From Anolis sagrei (taxonomy: Eukaryota; Chordata; Lepidosauria; Squamata; Anolidae), in contig NC_090034.1 in NCBI RefSeq assembly GCF_037176765.1, positions 95,828,500 to 95,892,499 on the forward strand: a DNA stretch of 64,000 bases, read 5' to 3'. The notes below the pieces were generated by a model, which saw only the letters and a program-made list of their open reading frames with translations, was not told the origin of the DNA and made no database searches. The position numbers and the translations under genes were made by a program. This document shows, piece after piece, positions 1 through 32,875 of this stretch (position 1 is its first letter; the number at the start of each line of letters is the position of its first letter).

Positions 1-59
1 AAGTCTCTTGTGTCATCAAGTTTCCAGACTTCAATGGATCTTGTTCTGTTGAGGCGTCA

Positions 60-240
60 TGAATTGATAAGGAATTGATAATAATTGTTGATTTTGTTGT
101 AATGTGTGATGTGTTTTTAACTGTATATTACTGTATAACTTGCACTGTGTAAACCGCATTGAGTCGCCTAATCTAGGCTGAAAAATGCGGTATAGAAGTA
201 AAGCAAATAAATAAATAGATAGATAGATAGATAGATAGAC
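60..240 (+). mobile_element. L2-type LINE 3' tail with (AAAT)n and (GATA)n
   Basis: It shows the GAGTCGCCT...GCTGAAAAATGCGGTAT pattern and A-rich tail common to squamate L2 ends. A second tail of this kind lies at 470-665. Confidence 0.6.
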
Positions 241-469
241 AAGAGATAGAATTACATTGCGATGTTTTGGTGCTAAATTCGTAAATACAGTAATTATTAC
301 ACAACGTTACTGTGTATTGAACTGCTTTTTCTGTCAATTTGTAGTAAAACATGATGTTTTGGTGCTTAATTGGTAAAATTATAACATAATTTGACATTTA
401 ATAGGCTTTTCCGTAATCTGTCCCTATTATCCAACATTATCCAACATTATTATCCAACATTATCCCAAT

Positions 470-665
470 GTTCTGCTGGCCCTTTTATGTTTGTTTAGGT
501 ATATATATATAATAATGTTTTAATTGTATTTATAATCTGTTTTTAACTTGCATTTTATACTTGTGGAGGCATCAAATTGTTGCCGATTGTGAACCGCCCT
601 GAGTTGCCTTCGGGCTGAGAAAGGCGGTATATAAATGTGGTAAATAAAATAATAATAATAATAAT
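470..665 (+). mobile_element. L2-type LINE 3' tail
   Basis: Contains AACCGCCCTGAGTTGCC, GAGAAAGGCGGTATATAAAT and then (AAT)n. Confidence 0.6.
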
Positions 666-927
666 TATTATTATTAATTATAGGATTAGGCTAAGGGATT
701 CCTCCCCCATTCCTATGCATGTTTACTAAAAGGGCTTTGTCTTTCCTCCTCCTCCTCGCCACTGTCTCATCCCCCTTTGAAGATGTAGCAATGAAATCTC
801 TGTGAGGGAACTTTTTAAAGGCATTTTTATTGCCCTGGCCTGGCCATATGGCCATTCGCCACCTTTGTCTCTTCTGCCTCTTTCCTTCCTTCCGAAGACG
901 ATGCACATTTTGCTTCTCTCTCTAGGC

Positions 928-1062
928 CAGTGGTTCTCAACCTGTGGGTCCCCAGGTGTTTTGACCTACAGCTCCCAGAAATCCCAGCCAGTTTACCAGC
1001 TGTTAGGATTTCTGGGAGTTGAAGGCCAAAACATCTGGGGACCCACAGGTTGAGAAACACTG
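928..1062. mobile_element. Palindromic hAT MITE, 135 bp
   Basis: The ends are CAGTGGTTCTCAACCTG and its inverted partner; the two arms pair along almost the whole length. An exact 8-bp target duplication CTCTAGGC lies at 920-927 and 1063-1070. A sister copy is at 60904-61037. Confidence 0.85.
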
Positions 1063-1237
1063 CTCTAGGCAAAATGTAGCTGCATCAATTTTTGTACTTT
1101 TTACTTTTTTAACTGTCTTAGAAGATGAGACTTAGTAAGCTAGTTAGCACCAAGACTTTTTCTATCTAGAATGTATTTTTTTTACTTCAATAAATATTTT
1201 TGAACCTAAAGTTCTGACTCTGCAATCTTGTGCCATC

Positions 1238-1560
1238 CTAAGAATAGAAGCTCACCCCAGTTTCGCCACATGTAAGTTTCTGCTGGTAAATTAAGTTTAT
1301 CGCCTTCTCTTGAGAAAAACGTATAATGTCACAAAGGACTACCACCTCAACCCCTTCATAGGAAATCTGATACAAAACATGAGCTTTTTTGTTGATTGTA
1401 GACAGTGGGCCTAAATATGGTACCAGTCCCTGGAACTGGGAGAGTGAAGGATTGTCAACAGACTTCTTAAGAAGCATTACTCTCAAATCTGGTATTTCTT
1501 TCAAGTCATTTCTGAATATGATCATCTCAAGGCAAACTAGGAATCCCACTAGTGTCCTCC
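1238..1560 (-). other. Unassigned open frame in DHX34 intron 11
   Basis: A minus-strand frame of about 107 codons opens with no ATG near its start and ends near 1238. It reads like a protein (SQFQGLVPYLGPLSTINKK) but does not match the DHX34 continuation or any family I recognise. It may be an old retroelement remnant. Confidence 0.25.
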
Positions 1561-1590
1561 ATCAAAAAGTGGATAGCCCCTTCATCTTAC

Positions 1591-23026
<21,436 letters not shown>

Positions 23027-23589
23027 CTCCAGAGTATAGAGCAAATCAGTGTTGGTAAAGAAGGACACAGAGAGGCAAGATTGGCAAAGGACTGCTCCAG
23101 GAGATGAATGAGGTCTCTGTACAGGTGGGCAGGCAAGAAATTAGATTCTAGAATGATACGTTCTACTTTTCCAAGCTGTGTTCATGGAGGGGACTCTCAC
23201 CTTCCCTTGTGGCATGCACCCCATTATACATGTAGACCACAAGCTGACATTCCTGAAAACATAGAGAAAATGGGACATGAGAATAATTCAGATCATGTGT
23301 GGGTCATCCATTCATTCTCCCTTCCCTCAAAGTCACCTACTGTATAGTTCCCATTGATCTTTGGCCCCTTCTACACTGCCATATACAATCCAGATTATCT
23401 GCTTTGAACTGGATTGTATGACAGGGTAGATTCCAGAGTGAAGAGGGGGAAGCCAGGAAGACAGAGTTCCACCATGTCTCCTGTGCCATCATAATAATAT
23501 TATAGCATATATTAATATAATTATAATATAGTATAATAATAATATAACACACACATATAAAGTATTCTATTTTAATGTATATTTTTTAA

Positions 23590-23810
23590 ATTTTAAACTA
23601 TTACATCAGGCCCGGCCATAGGTTTTTTAAATCCTTGCGTGTTATTGTTTATATGTGAGTTATATTAATTGTATCGTTTTTTGCTTATTGCTTTTTGTGT
23701 TATTAATGTGTTGTCGGGCTTGGCCTCATGTAAGTCCCTCCGAGTCCCTTGGGGAGATGGTGGTGAGGTATAAATAAAGTGGTTGTTGTTATTATTATTA
23801 TTATTATTGG
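23590..23810 (+). mobile_element. L2-type LINE 3' tail
   Basis: Contains TGGGGAGATGGTGGTGAGGT and TATAAATAAAG then (ATT)n. Confidence 0.6.
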
Positions 23811-24110
23811 TAAAAGTAAAGGTTTTCCCCTGATATTAAGTCCAGTCGTGTCTGACTCTGGGGGTTGGTGCTCATCTCAATTTCTAAGCCAAAGAGCCGG
23901 CGTTGTCCATAGATGCCTCCAAGGTCATGTGGCTGGCATGACTGCATGGAGCGCCGTCACCTTCCCACCGGAGTAGTACTTATTGATCTTCTCACATTTG
24001 CATGTTTTCGAACTGATAGGTTAGCAGAAGCTGAAGCTAACAGCGGGAGCTCACCCTGCTCCCCAGATTCAAACCTGCGACCTTTCAGTAAGCAAGTTCA
24101 GCAGCTCAGT
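23811..24110 (-). mobile_element. tRNA-derived SINE S1
   Basis: Minus-strand copy. A Helitron-like 3' part follows at 24116-24586 and ends GGTTACAGCTCG. Confidence 0.75.
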
Positions 24111-24219
24111 GGTTTAAAAACATTACAACGCATGCGCAAAACCACATATACACACAAACACACATATATACACATATACACAAATATATACAAACATATA
24201 TACACACAAAACACATATA

Positions 24220-24550
24220 CTCAGAAAGGAGGGAGGGAGGGAGGAAGGAAGGAAGGAGAGAAAGAGGGAAAGAAGGAGGAAAGGAGAGAAGGAAGGAAAG
24301 AAAGAAAGGTAGAGAAGGAAGGAAGGAGAGAAGGAAATAAAAAAGTGAAATAAGGAAGGAAAAAGAGAGGGAAGGAAGGAGAGAAGGAACGAAAGAGACA
24401 AGGAAGGAAGGAAAGAGACAAGGAAGGATGAAACTAAAGAGCAAAGAAAGGGAGGAAAGAAACAGGTAGAGAAGGAAGAAAGAAAGGAAAGAAAAAGAGG
24501 GAAGGAAGGAAAAAGGGAGGGAAGGAAGGAGAGAAAGAGGGAGGGAAGGT
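24220..24550 (+). repeat. Polypurine (GGAA/GAAA)n tract
   Basis: About 330 bp of almost pure purine. Minus-strand Ser/Phe/Leu-rich ORFs here are artefacts. Confidence 0.95.
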
Positions 24551-24715
24551 TGGCCACAGCAACGCTTGGCGGTTACAGCTCGTATATAATATAATCATAA
24601 TCTAATAATGTAATAATTATTACAATATAATAATATAATATTATATTATAACATATATTATTATATTACATTATTATAGTACAATAATTATTATATTATA
24701 TCATAATGCATCTAC

Positions 24716-24853
24716 ACTAGGCATGGTCAAACTTGGGCCCTCCAGGTGTTTTGGACTTCAACTCCCACAATTCCTAACAGCCGGTAGGCTGTTAGGAATT
24801 GTGGGAGTTGAAGTCCAAAACACCTGGAGGGCCCAAGTTTGCCCATGCCTTGT
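24716..24853. mobile_element. Palindromic MITE, well preserved
   Basis: The arms AGGCATGGTCAAACTTGGGC and its complement pair over about 63 bp. The flanking CATCTACAC/GTGTAGATG extends the hairpin. Confidence 0.8.
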
Positions 24854-24984
24854 GTAGATGCAGCCACAAATTCTGGCCTTCCATATTTTGGGACTTCAGC
24901 TCCCAGAATCCCTGATAATTGACCCAGGCAGTTGAGATTTCTGGAAACTGAAGTCCAAAATACCTGGGGGGGGGGGGGGGGGGG

Positions 24985-25560
24985 GGAAGATTGGGAATCA
25001 CTATCTTGTGGTGCATCTAGAATGAATGCAGTTTGACATCACCTGAACATGGCTCAATGCTATGGGATTTTGGGAGTTATCATTTTGCATGTTTCTGGAA
25101 AATGAAGTCCAAAATACCTGGAAAAAAGTAAGATTGGGAATCACTATCTTGTGGTGCATCTCGAATGAATGCAGTTGGACATCACCTGAACATGGCTCAA
25201 TGCTATGGGATTTTGGGAGTTATAGTTTTGCAGGTTTCTGGAAAATGCAGTCCAAAATACCGGGGGGGGGGGGGGGAGGGGGAGATTGGGAATCAATATC
25301 TTGTGATGCATCTACACTGTCGAATTAAGGCAGTTTGACATCACTTGCAAATGGCTCAATGCTATGGAATTTTGGGAGTTATAGTTTTGCAGGTTTCTGG
25401 AAAATAAAGTCCAAAATACCTGAAAAAAAGATTGGGAATCACAATCTTGTGGTGCATCTAGAATGAATGCAGCTTGACATCATCTGAACATGGCTCAATG
25501 CTATGGGATTTTGGGATTTATAGTTTTGCAAAGCCTTCTCTGCCAAAGAAGGGTGGTGCT
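24985..25560. repeat. Four tandem units of about 148 bp with G-runs
   Basis: AGATTGGGAATCA recurs near 24987, 25132, 25283 and 25428. G-runs sit before two of the units (24966-24986 and about 25262-25283). The unit derives from a common squamate repeat (GGCTCAATGCTATGG). It lies in DHX34 intron 1, close to the promoter. Confidence 0.85.
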
Positions 25561-25802
25561 TTACCAAACTATACTACAATATAGCATTGAGCCATAGCAA
25601 TCAAACTGCATTCATTCTACAATAGAGTTACAGCTTTGGGATATAAATGAATAATAATAACAAGGAAAATACTAAAAGCCTCTGGAAAAGCTTACTTTTG
25701 TAAGAGATCTGGAAACAAAAGCCCCTTGGGGTGTTTTTCCCCTCCACCCCAACCTCCCCCAACTCTGTGTTCTCACGTTACGCCAACGACACGCATCCTC
25801 AC

Positions 25803-25945
25803 CTCTTTCTCCTGTCCCGCCTGCAAGCTGCAGAGCAAGAGAGCTTCCTGCTACTGCGCATGCGTCGCTGGTCTCCGCCGGGCATGCTCAGTCTTCGCTA
25901 CTGACGCTGCCAAAACAGGAGCTTTGCCCGGCTTCCGCCCTAACA
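25803..25945 (-). promoter_or_regulatory. DHX34: DHX34 promoter and probable non-coding exon 1
   Basis: This is a short GC-rich, repeat-free stretch in a repeat-dense area, upstream of the DHX34 start. It carries a palindromic NRF1-type site TGCGCATGCG at 25855-25864. On the minus strand it ends in a good donor, AAAGAG|gtgagg, with last exon base 25803. That could splice to the acceptor at 23117. The transcription start is not determined. Confidence 0.6.
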
Positions 25946-26124
25946 TTGAACAAGGGCTGGTTCCACACTGAAGAATGAAGGCAATTTGACTGCATTCAAA
26001 GATATAGTTTGACAAGCTCTTCTCTTCTCTGCCAAAGAGTGTTGAGGGCTTGCTATGCCAAACTACAACTCCCAGGATTGTATAACATTGAGCCAGGGCA
26101 GTTAAAGGAGCATCTACACTGTAG

Positions 26125-26402
26125 AATTTTTGTTGTTGTTGTCGTGTCAGCAGTGACTTGAGAAACTGCAAGTCGCTTCTGGTGTGGGAGAATTGGCCGT
26201 CTGCAAGGATGTTGCCCAGGGGACGCCCGGATGATTTGATGTTTTTATCATCCTTGTGGGAGGTTTCTCTCATGTCCCCGCATGAGGAGCTGGAGCTGAT
26301 ATAAGGAGCTCATCCGCCTTTCCCCAGATTCGAACCTGTGACCTGTCGGTCTTCAGTCCTGCTGGCACAGGGGTTGAACCCACTGCGCCACCGGGGGCTC
26401 CT
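26125..26402 (-). mobile_element. tRNA-derived SINE S2
   Basis: Minus-strand, head CCACTGCGCCACCGGGGGC at the right, tail GTCGTGTCAGCAGTGAC. A plus-strand tail fragment at 26430-26525 faces it. Confidence 0.8.
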
Positions 26403-26644
26403 TGTAGAATTAATGCAGTTTGATAATAAAAAAACATCCAGGCGTCCCCTTGGAGACGGCCAATTCTCTCACACCAGAAGCAACTCGCAGTTTCTCAAGT
26501 CGCTTCTGACACGACAAAAAAAAAAGTTTGATAATAGTTTAGCTGCCTCGATGGTATGTGATTGTAGGAGTTGTAGACTGGTGAGGCACCATCACTCTTG
26601 GGCAGAGAAGGAGGAAGACCTTGTAAAACTACGACTCCCATGAT

Positions 26645-26840
26645 TTGATCAACCCCCCTCCCTCCTGTCCTTCAGAAGGATGGTAAAAACTTGGCTGTGG
26701 GACCAAGCTTTTGGGATAAGACAGCAGTAGGAAACCTAACCATGCCAACTAGATTTGATGCGGATGATCGAGACGGTTTTAAACAGTGGATTTTAATGTC
26801 GAGATAAATGATTTTAATGTTTATGTATGTGTATAATTCA
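26645..26840 (+). mobile_element. L2-type LINE 3' fragment
   Basis: Contains AAAACTTGGCTGTGGGACC, as in the C-terminal end of the L2 copy at 39762-40402. Confidence 0.55.
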
Positions 26841-27640
26841 GCGTTTCTCAACCTGGGGGTCGGGACCACTGTGGGGGTTGCGAGGGGGTGTCAGAGTGGT
26901 CGCCAAAACCATAATAAAACACAGTATTTTCTGTTCATCATGAGGGTTCTGTGTGGGAAGTTTGACCCAATTCTGTCATTGGTGGGGTTCAGAATGCTCT
27001 TTGATTGTAGGTGAACTATAAGTCCCAGCAACTACAACTCCCAAATGTAAAGGTCTATTTTCCACAAACACCACCAGTGTTCACATTTGGGCATATTGAG
27101 TATTTGTGCCCAAATTTGGTCCAGATCCATCATTGTTTGAGTCCACAGTGCTCTCTAGATGTAGGTGAACTGGACCAAACTTGGGCGCAAATGCTCAATA
27201 TGCCCAAATGTGAACTCTGGTGGAGTTTGGGGAAAATAGACCTTGACATTTGGGAGTTGTAGTTACTGGGATTTATAGTTCACCTACAGAGTGCCTTTCG
27301 AACCCCACCAACAATAGAATTGGGCCAACTTACCAAACAGAGCCCCCATGACCAACAGAAAATACTGTATTGTCAAAGGCTTTCATGGCCGGAATCACTG
27401 GGTTGTTGTAGGTATTTTTCGGGCTATATGGCCATGTTCTAGAGGCATTTTCTCCTGAGGAGGCTTGCCATAGATGCAGGCAAAACGTCAGGAGAAAATG
27501 CCTCTAGAACATGGCCATATAGCCCGAAAAAACCTACAACAACCCAGAAAATACTGTGTTTTCTGATGGTCTTTGGTGACTACTCTGGCACTCCCTCGCA
27601 ACCCCCCAAGGGTCCCGACCCCCAGATTGAGAAACACTGC
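26841..27640. mobile_element. hAT N1 in foldback form, holding a Penelope foldback
   Basis: The left half is in minus orientation (CAGCGTTTCTCAACCTGGG) and the right half in plus, ending GATTGAGAAACACTG. A Penelope-type foldback (27364-27546) splits it, flanked by AGAAAATACTGT. The outer flanks do not match, so the two halves probably came together by recombination. Confidence 0.65.
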
Positions 27641-27833
27641 CTAACAATATACAATTAACAACATTAAAAATACATTCAATAAAACATATAAAACCAATGC
27701 CTTCATTGTTAGTCTCATTGTCCATAAATCGTCATCTGAACCATTCCAATTTTCACTTTTGTCTAATACCATGTTCAACTGTTGCACTAGATTACAAAGG
27801 CTTGTTCAAATAGCAAAGTTTTCACTTTTTTCT

Positions 27834-28030
27834 AGATGATCAAGAGGGAGGGGGCTGTTCTAAAATCGCTGGGGAGGGTGTTCCACAACTGCGGGGCCAC
27901 CACTGTGAAGGCCCTGTCTCTTGTCCCCACCAAGAAGGCAAAACCGAGAGCAGGGCCTCCCCGGACGATCTAAAACTGTTAGATGGTTCATAGGGAGAGA
28001 TACGTTCGAACAGGTAATCCAGATTTCCAA
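27834..28030 (-). mobile_element. L2 LINE C-terminal fragment
   Basis: The minus strand reads like the RDRAFTVVAPQLWNTLPS block of L2 RT. Confidence 0.65.
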
Positions 28031-28057
28031 AGCAGATAATCCACATTATCTATTTTG

Positions 28058-28175
28058 AACCTCTGAGGATGCCTGCCATAGATGTGGGCAAAATGTCAGG
28101 AGAGAATGCTTCTGGAACATGGCCATACAGCCCGGAAAACTCACAGCAGCCCAGTGATTCCGGCCATGAACGCCT
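28058..28175 (+). mobile_element. Penelope-like terminal fragment
   Basis: Contains GCCTGCCATAGATGTGGGC and TCAGGAGAGAATGCTTCTGG. Confidence 0.55.
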
Positions 28176-28547
28176 TCGTGAGATAATTACTCCATTTGTG
28201 TGCCTATTTACATTGCATATGGCCTCTTTCTTAGAAATCCTGGTTTGTTTGATATCTTATTTGACCTTCTTTTCTGCAGAATTCAAAATTGCCCATGCTG
28301 TTTGCTCTAAGATGTGATCTACATTCAGATTAATTGCACCATCAGCTGATGCTTCCTCTTTTTCATGCCACAACAAACTCTGGGTCATTGCTGCTTCCCT
28401 ATCAACCAACGGTAAACAAAATTAACTTTTGAAGCCATAACTCAGCATTGATTCTCAACTGCAGATCTCAGCAGTTCTGTATTTCTGGAAAGGCTTGCTG
28501 CAGACATAGGACAGGGCCATGCATAGCTGCCCTATGGAAATAATAAT

Positions 28548-28690
28548 AATAATTATTATTATTATTATTATTTTGTTTATACCCCGCCACCATCTCCCCA
28601 AGGGACTTGGAGCGGCTTACATGAAGCCAAGCCCAACAACACATCAATAAAAACAACAAGCAAAATAAACAATACAATTAATATAACTCA
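28548..28690 (-). mobile_element. L2-type LINE 3' tail
   Basis: Inverted tail with TTTATACCCCGCCACCATC after (ATT)n. Confidence 0.6.
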
Positions 28691-28950
28691 CACAGGATCA
28701 CACAGGCATTACCATGTGTTGCCATTCTTGTACAGAAACAGTACTTAAAAAGGAGAAAGTTAGTTGCATTTCGATGTGGATGCTTTATCTAGGGTCCCCA
28801 GTTCTTAGACATGGATTCTCCTATCTATCATGGATCCTATTTTGATTAGATATTTTCATTGTCCTCTAGCCTTGGCGAGTTGGCCTGTTAGTGAATTTTT
28901 GGGAGGTTGTTAAACCAAGTTTCATGTTTTTATCATTGAAATATTTTTTA

Positions 28951-29250
28951 TGGGTTGCTGTAAGTTTTTCGGGCTATGTGGTCATGTTCCAGAAGCATTC
29001 TCTCCTGACGTTTCGCCTGCATCAATGGCAGACATCCTCGGAGGTTGTGAGGTCTGTTGAAAACTAGGAAAATGGGGTTTATATATTTGTGGAATGTCCA
29101 AGGTGGGAGAAAGAAGTCTTGTCTGTTGGAGGCAGGTGTGAATCTTGCAATTGGCCACCTTGATGCATTTAATGGCCTGGCAGTTTTGAAAGTATGGCTT
29201 CTTACTGCCTGGGGGAATCCTTTGTTGAGAACTGACGAGCTGTCCCTGCT
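28951..29250 (-). mobile_element. Penelope-like terminal region
   Basis: Contains TTCTCTCCTGACGTTTCGCC and the GGAATGTCCAAGGTGGG block; it continues into the LINE piece at 29311. Further pieces lie at 29630-29765. Confidence 0.55.
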
Positions 29251-29310
29251 TGTTTCTTGTCTGGAGCTCCCCTGTCTTTATTTACTGTTATGCTTAAATC
29301 CAATCTTAGA

Positions 29311-29620
29311 CACGGAGAACTGGGAAGCCCTGGTCCTTGAGCGCTCCAGCTGGAGGTCAGCTGTGACCAGCAGTGCTGCAGAATTTGAAGAGGCACAAAT
29401 GGAGGGCAAAAGAGAGAAATGTGCCAAGAGGAAGGCACGTCAAGCCAACCCCAACTGGGACCGCCTTCCACCTGGAAACCAATGCCCTCACTGTAGGAGA
29501 AGACGCAGATCAAGCATAGGCCTCCACAGTCACCTACGGACCCATCGCTAGGATACTACACTTGGAGGACCATCATCCTCGGACTACGAGGAATCACCTA
29601 AATAAGTAAGTAAGTACAAT
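29311..29620 (+). mobile_element. LINE 3' end encoding a C-terminal CCHH finger
   Basis: The frame reads NWDRLPPGNQCPHCRRR and SSIGLHSHLRTHR, a zinc-finger-like end known from some non-LTR RT proteins, then (TAAG)n. Sister ends are at 30979-31280 and inverted at 47935-49120. Confidence 0.65.
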
Positions 29621-30978
29621 ATAGTAATATAGTAATCATAACTGCTAGGCCATTAAATGCATCAAGATGGCCAATTACAACATTCACACCTACCTCCAAC
29701 AGACAAGAGTTCTTTCTCCCACCCTGGGCATTCCATAGATATATAAACCTCACTTGCCTAGTGGGAGCTGGAGTGACAGAGGGAGCTCATCCGCACTCTA
29801 CCTGGATTCGAACCTGCGACTTGTCAGTCTTTAGTCCTGTGAACAAAAGGGTTTAACCCATTGTGCCACAGGGGGCCATGAAAGCCTTCGACAACACCAT
29901 AGTTGTTATGTTTTTATGGTTTTTGGGGTTATATATAACTTTATTATGCAATTGTTTGTGTGATTTCAGGTTCTGTTTATAACTAGCTTGGATATCCTGT
30001 GTGCCAAGTTTGGTCCAGGTCCATCATCGGTGGAGTTTACAGTTTCTCTGGTTGTGGGTGCACTACAACTCCCAGAAAGGAAGGCCAGTTCTGTCAGAAA
30101 TATCATTAACTAGGTATTTTTGGCTACAAAAGTGTCAATCAAACACTGAAAGAGTTAGTAGGCAAAAATATTATGCATATTATCAAAGTAGATAACCCAC
30201 ATTCTCTGCTTTAATAATGATGATGATGACGACAATAGTAATTTTATATCTTACCTGCCTCTCCCCATGGTTCAAGGCAGGTCTAGATTATATGAGTCTA
30301 CACTTTGAACTGGTTTATATGAGTCTACACTGCCATATAACTGTGTTCAAAGTAGATAATCTGGAATCAGATCCTGAGGTGTAGGGCAATGTAGATCCAG
30401 CCTAAATTGTAGAATTAACGCAGTTTGACACCACTTTAACAACCATGGCTCAATGCTATGGAATCATGTGAACTGTATTTTTGCAAAGTCTTTAGCCTTC
30501 ACCATTATTCCAAAGCATTAAAGTGGTATCAATGTACATTAATTCAGATGGACCCTCAGATAATCCTGACCTGGGAATTTTAGCTGTTGATAGTTTTGGG
30601 TTCCTGATTCAATCAGATTCCAGCTGGAACATCAAAGAGACACCAAGTCACAGATTCAGTAAGAAGATTGTTTATTGATTACACCAAGATATTATTAAAA
30701 GATATTCAACAATAATACTTAAAGCTTGGGCTAACATAGCATATGTCCCTTGTCCTGATCGAAGTTGCCATTCATCACACCTGGCTTTCACTGGAAATCC
30801 ACATGATAAATCAAACAGGAACTTCAAATTGGGTTTTTGAGGCTGGATCTGCACTGGATCTGATCCCAGGTTGTCTTCTCATCCCAGATTATCTGACAAT
30901 TTAGACTCATATAATCCAGTTCAAAACAGATAATCTGGGTTCAGATCCTGGGATATAGAACAGTGTAAATCCAGCCTG

Positions 30979-31280
30979 AGATGGAAGTCACCCTGGCCCT
31001 TGAGCGCTCTAACTGGAGATCAAGTGTGACCAGCAGTGCTGCGGAATTTGGAGAGGCACAAATGGAAGGCAAAAGGGAGAAACGTGCCAAGAAGAATGCA
31101 CATCAAGCCAACCTTGACTGAGACTGCCTTCCACCTGGAAACCAATGCCCTCACTGTGAAGGAACATGCCAATCAAGAATAAGACTCCAGTCACCCACAG
31201 ACCCACCACCAAGAAACTACACTTGGAAGGCCTTTTTATTCAGAGAATAAGGGATCACCTATGTAAGTAAGTAAGTAAGG
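30979..31280 (+). mobile_element. LINE 3' end, CCHH-type family
   Basis: Same 3' end as 29311-29620, more decayed, ending in (GTAA)n. Confidence 0.6.
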
Positions 31281-31293
31281 TTTTCCAAAATAC

Positions 31294-32446
31294 TAGCTGT
31301 ACCCACCACGCGTTGCTGTGGCCAACCTTCCCTCCTTCTTTCTCTCCTTCTTTCTTTCTCTCCTTCCTTCCCTTTTTTCTTTCCTTCTCTCCTTCCTTCT
31401 TCTCTTCCTCTTCCCTTCCATCTCCCCATTTTCTTTCCCCGCCTCTTTCTCCCCTTTCTTCCTTCTCTACCTATTCTTGGACTGGAACTCCTAGTAGTCC
31501 TCCTGATAGATCTACCTACCTACCTACCTATAATAAACTTATAAACTTTATTTATACCCCACCACCATCTCCTCAATGGGGACTCGGAGCAGCTTACATG
31601 AGGCCAAGCCCAGACAGTAAAGTACAATAAAATAAAACCAAAAACGCAAACAATAAACAACAACAACAGCATAATTACATAAAACATGTGAAAATATAGC
31701 AATATAGAATTACAAGAGGCACAATCACAATGACAATGGGTGGGCTACATGTAATGGTTAAAAGAGAGACTGATTAAAACTGATTAAAACTCAGGCGAGA
31801 TAAGAAAGATTATTTGCGGAGGAGGGTTCATTGTAGTGGTGGTTGTGGAATCTAGCTTTCCCACAAGGGGGGCCTGCCTACCTATCTTTATCTGTCTATA
31901 TCGTGTGTCTTTGGCATTGAATGTTTGCCATATATGTGTACATTGTAATCTGCCTTGAGTCCCCTGCGGGGTGAGCAGGGCGGAATATAAATACTGTAAA
32001 AAAAAATCTAATCTATCTATCTGGAGGATTGCTGGGAGTTGCAGTCCAGGAATTGGAAATTTGAAATATGCAGGGATTGGGATGATCTCAAAGAGATCAA
32101 AGGAGAAGAAAGCTTGCATCTTGGAAGCAGTACATTTGGATCATCCTCCTCTCCTAAAAGGCCTGGTCTAGGGGATGCTGGGAGCTGTAGTCCGGAGGGG
32201 AGTGTGGATATGTTATTGTGTGTTTTGTTTGCTGGGGGAGTCATTTTGCACATGCGCTGTAGCATCTTTTTGCTTTTTTGACTTTTTAAGTCCCTTTCGC
32301 TGTGTTTTTCAGTGTTTTTATGAGTGGTGGTCACTCATTGGCCTGATAGGTGTCTTTTGTCCAAATTTGGTGTCAATTCATCCAGTGGTTTTTGAGTTAT
32401 GTTAATCCCACAAACTAACATTACATTTTTATTTGTATAGATTTCT
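31294..32446 (-). mobile_element. Helitron-like element, both ends present
   Basis: On the minus strand it starts TCTATACAAATAAAAATG after an A and ends GGTACAGCTAG before a T. It contains polypurine sequence, an L2 tail, an S3 SINE tail piece and unique sequence. Confidence 0.5.
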
Positions 32447-32559
32447 GCCAAATAGTGTTGATGTCTCACCAAACTGCAACCCCCCAGGATTCCATAGCAT
32501 TGAGCCATGACAGTTAAAGTGGGGTCAAACTATGAATTCCGCAGTATAAATGCACCCCT

Positions 32560-32875
32560 AGTTAATTACCCAAGAATACTCACCAACCTTATTCATTTTC
32601 CATTCAAACATATACCCTGGCATATACACATGGTAGGAAATGATGTGTCCTTGTTATCATCCTCACTGTCTCCTCATTTCAAACAATATGTAAGTGGCCA
32701 CTCTTGACAAAGGCAGGGAGGATTAACCCCAGAAAGAGAAGAATCATGGCAAGTTTGTGTCAAAGTGAGTCATAGCCTCTATTTTTTCCCCACCATGGAA
32801 CTGGATGGCAGACTGAAAGCAAATGTGACCTTTGAACCTGTATTGCAAAGGACTGGCCCACCTCCATTGCTCATC
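32560..32875 (-). other. Likely 3' UTR and flank of the C5a receptor gene
   Basis: Repeat-free sequence after the stop codon. I did not find a clear AATAAA, so the transcript end is unknown. Confidence 0.35.
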
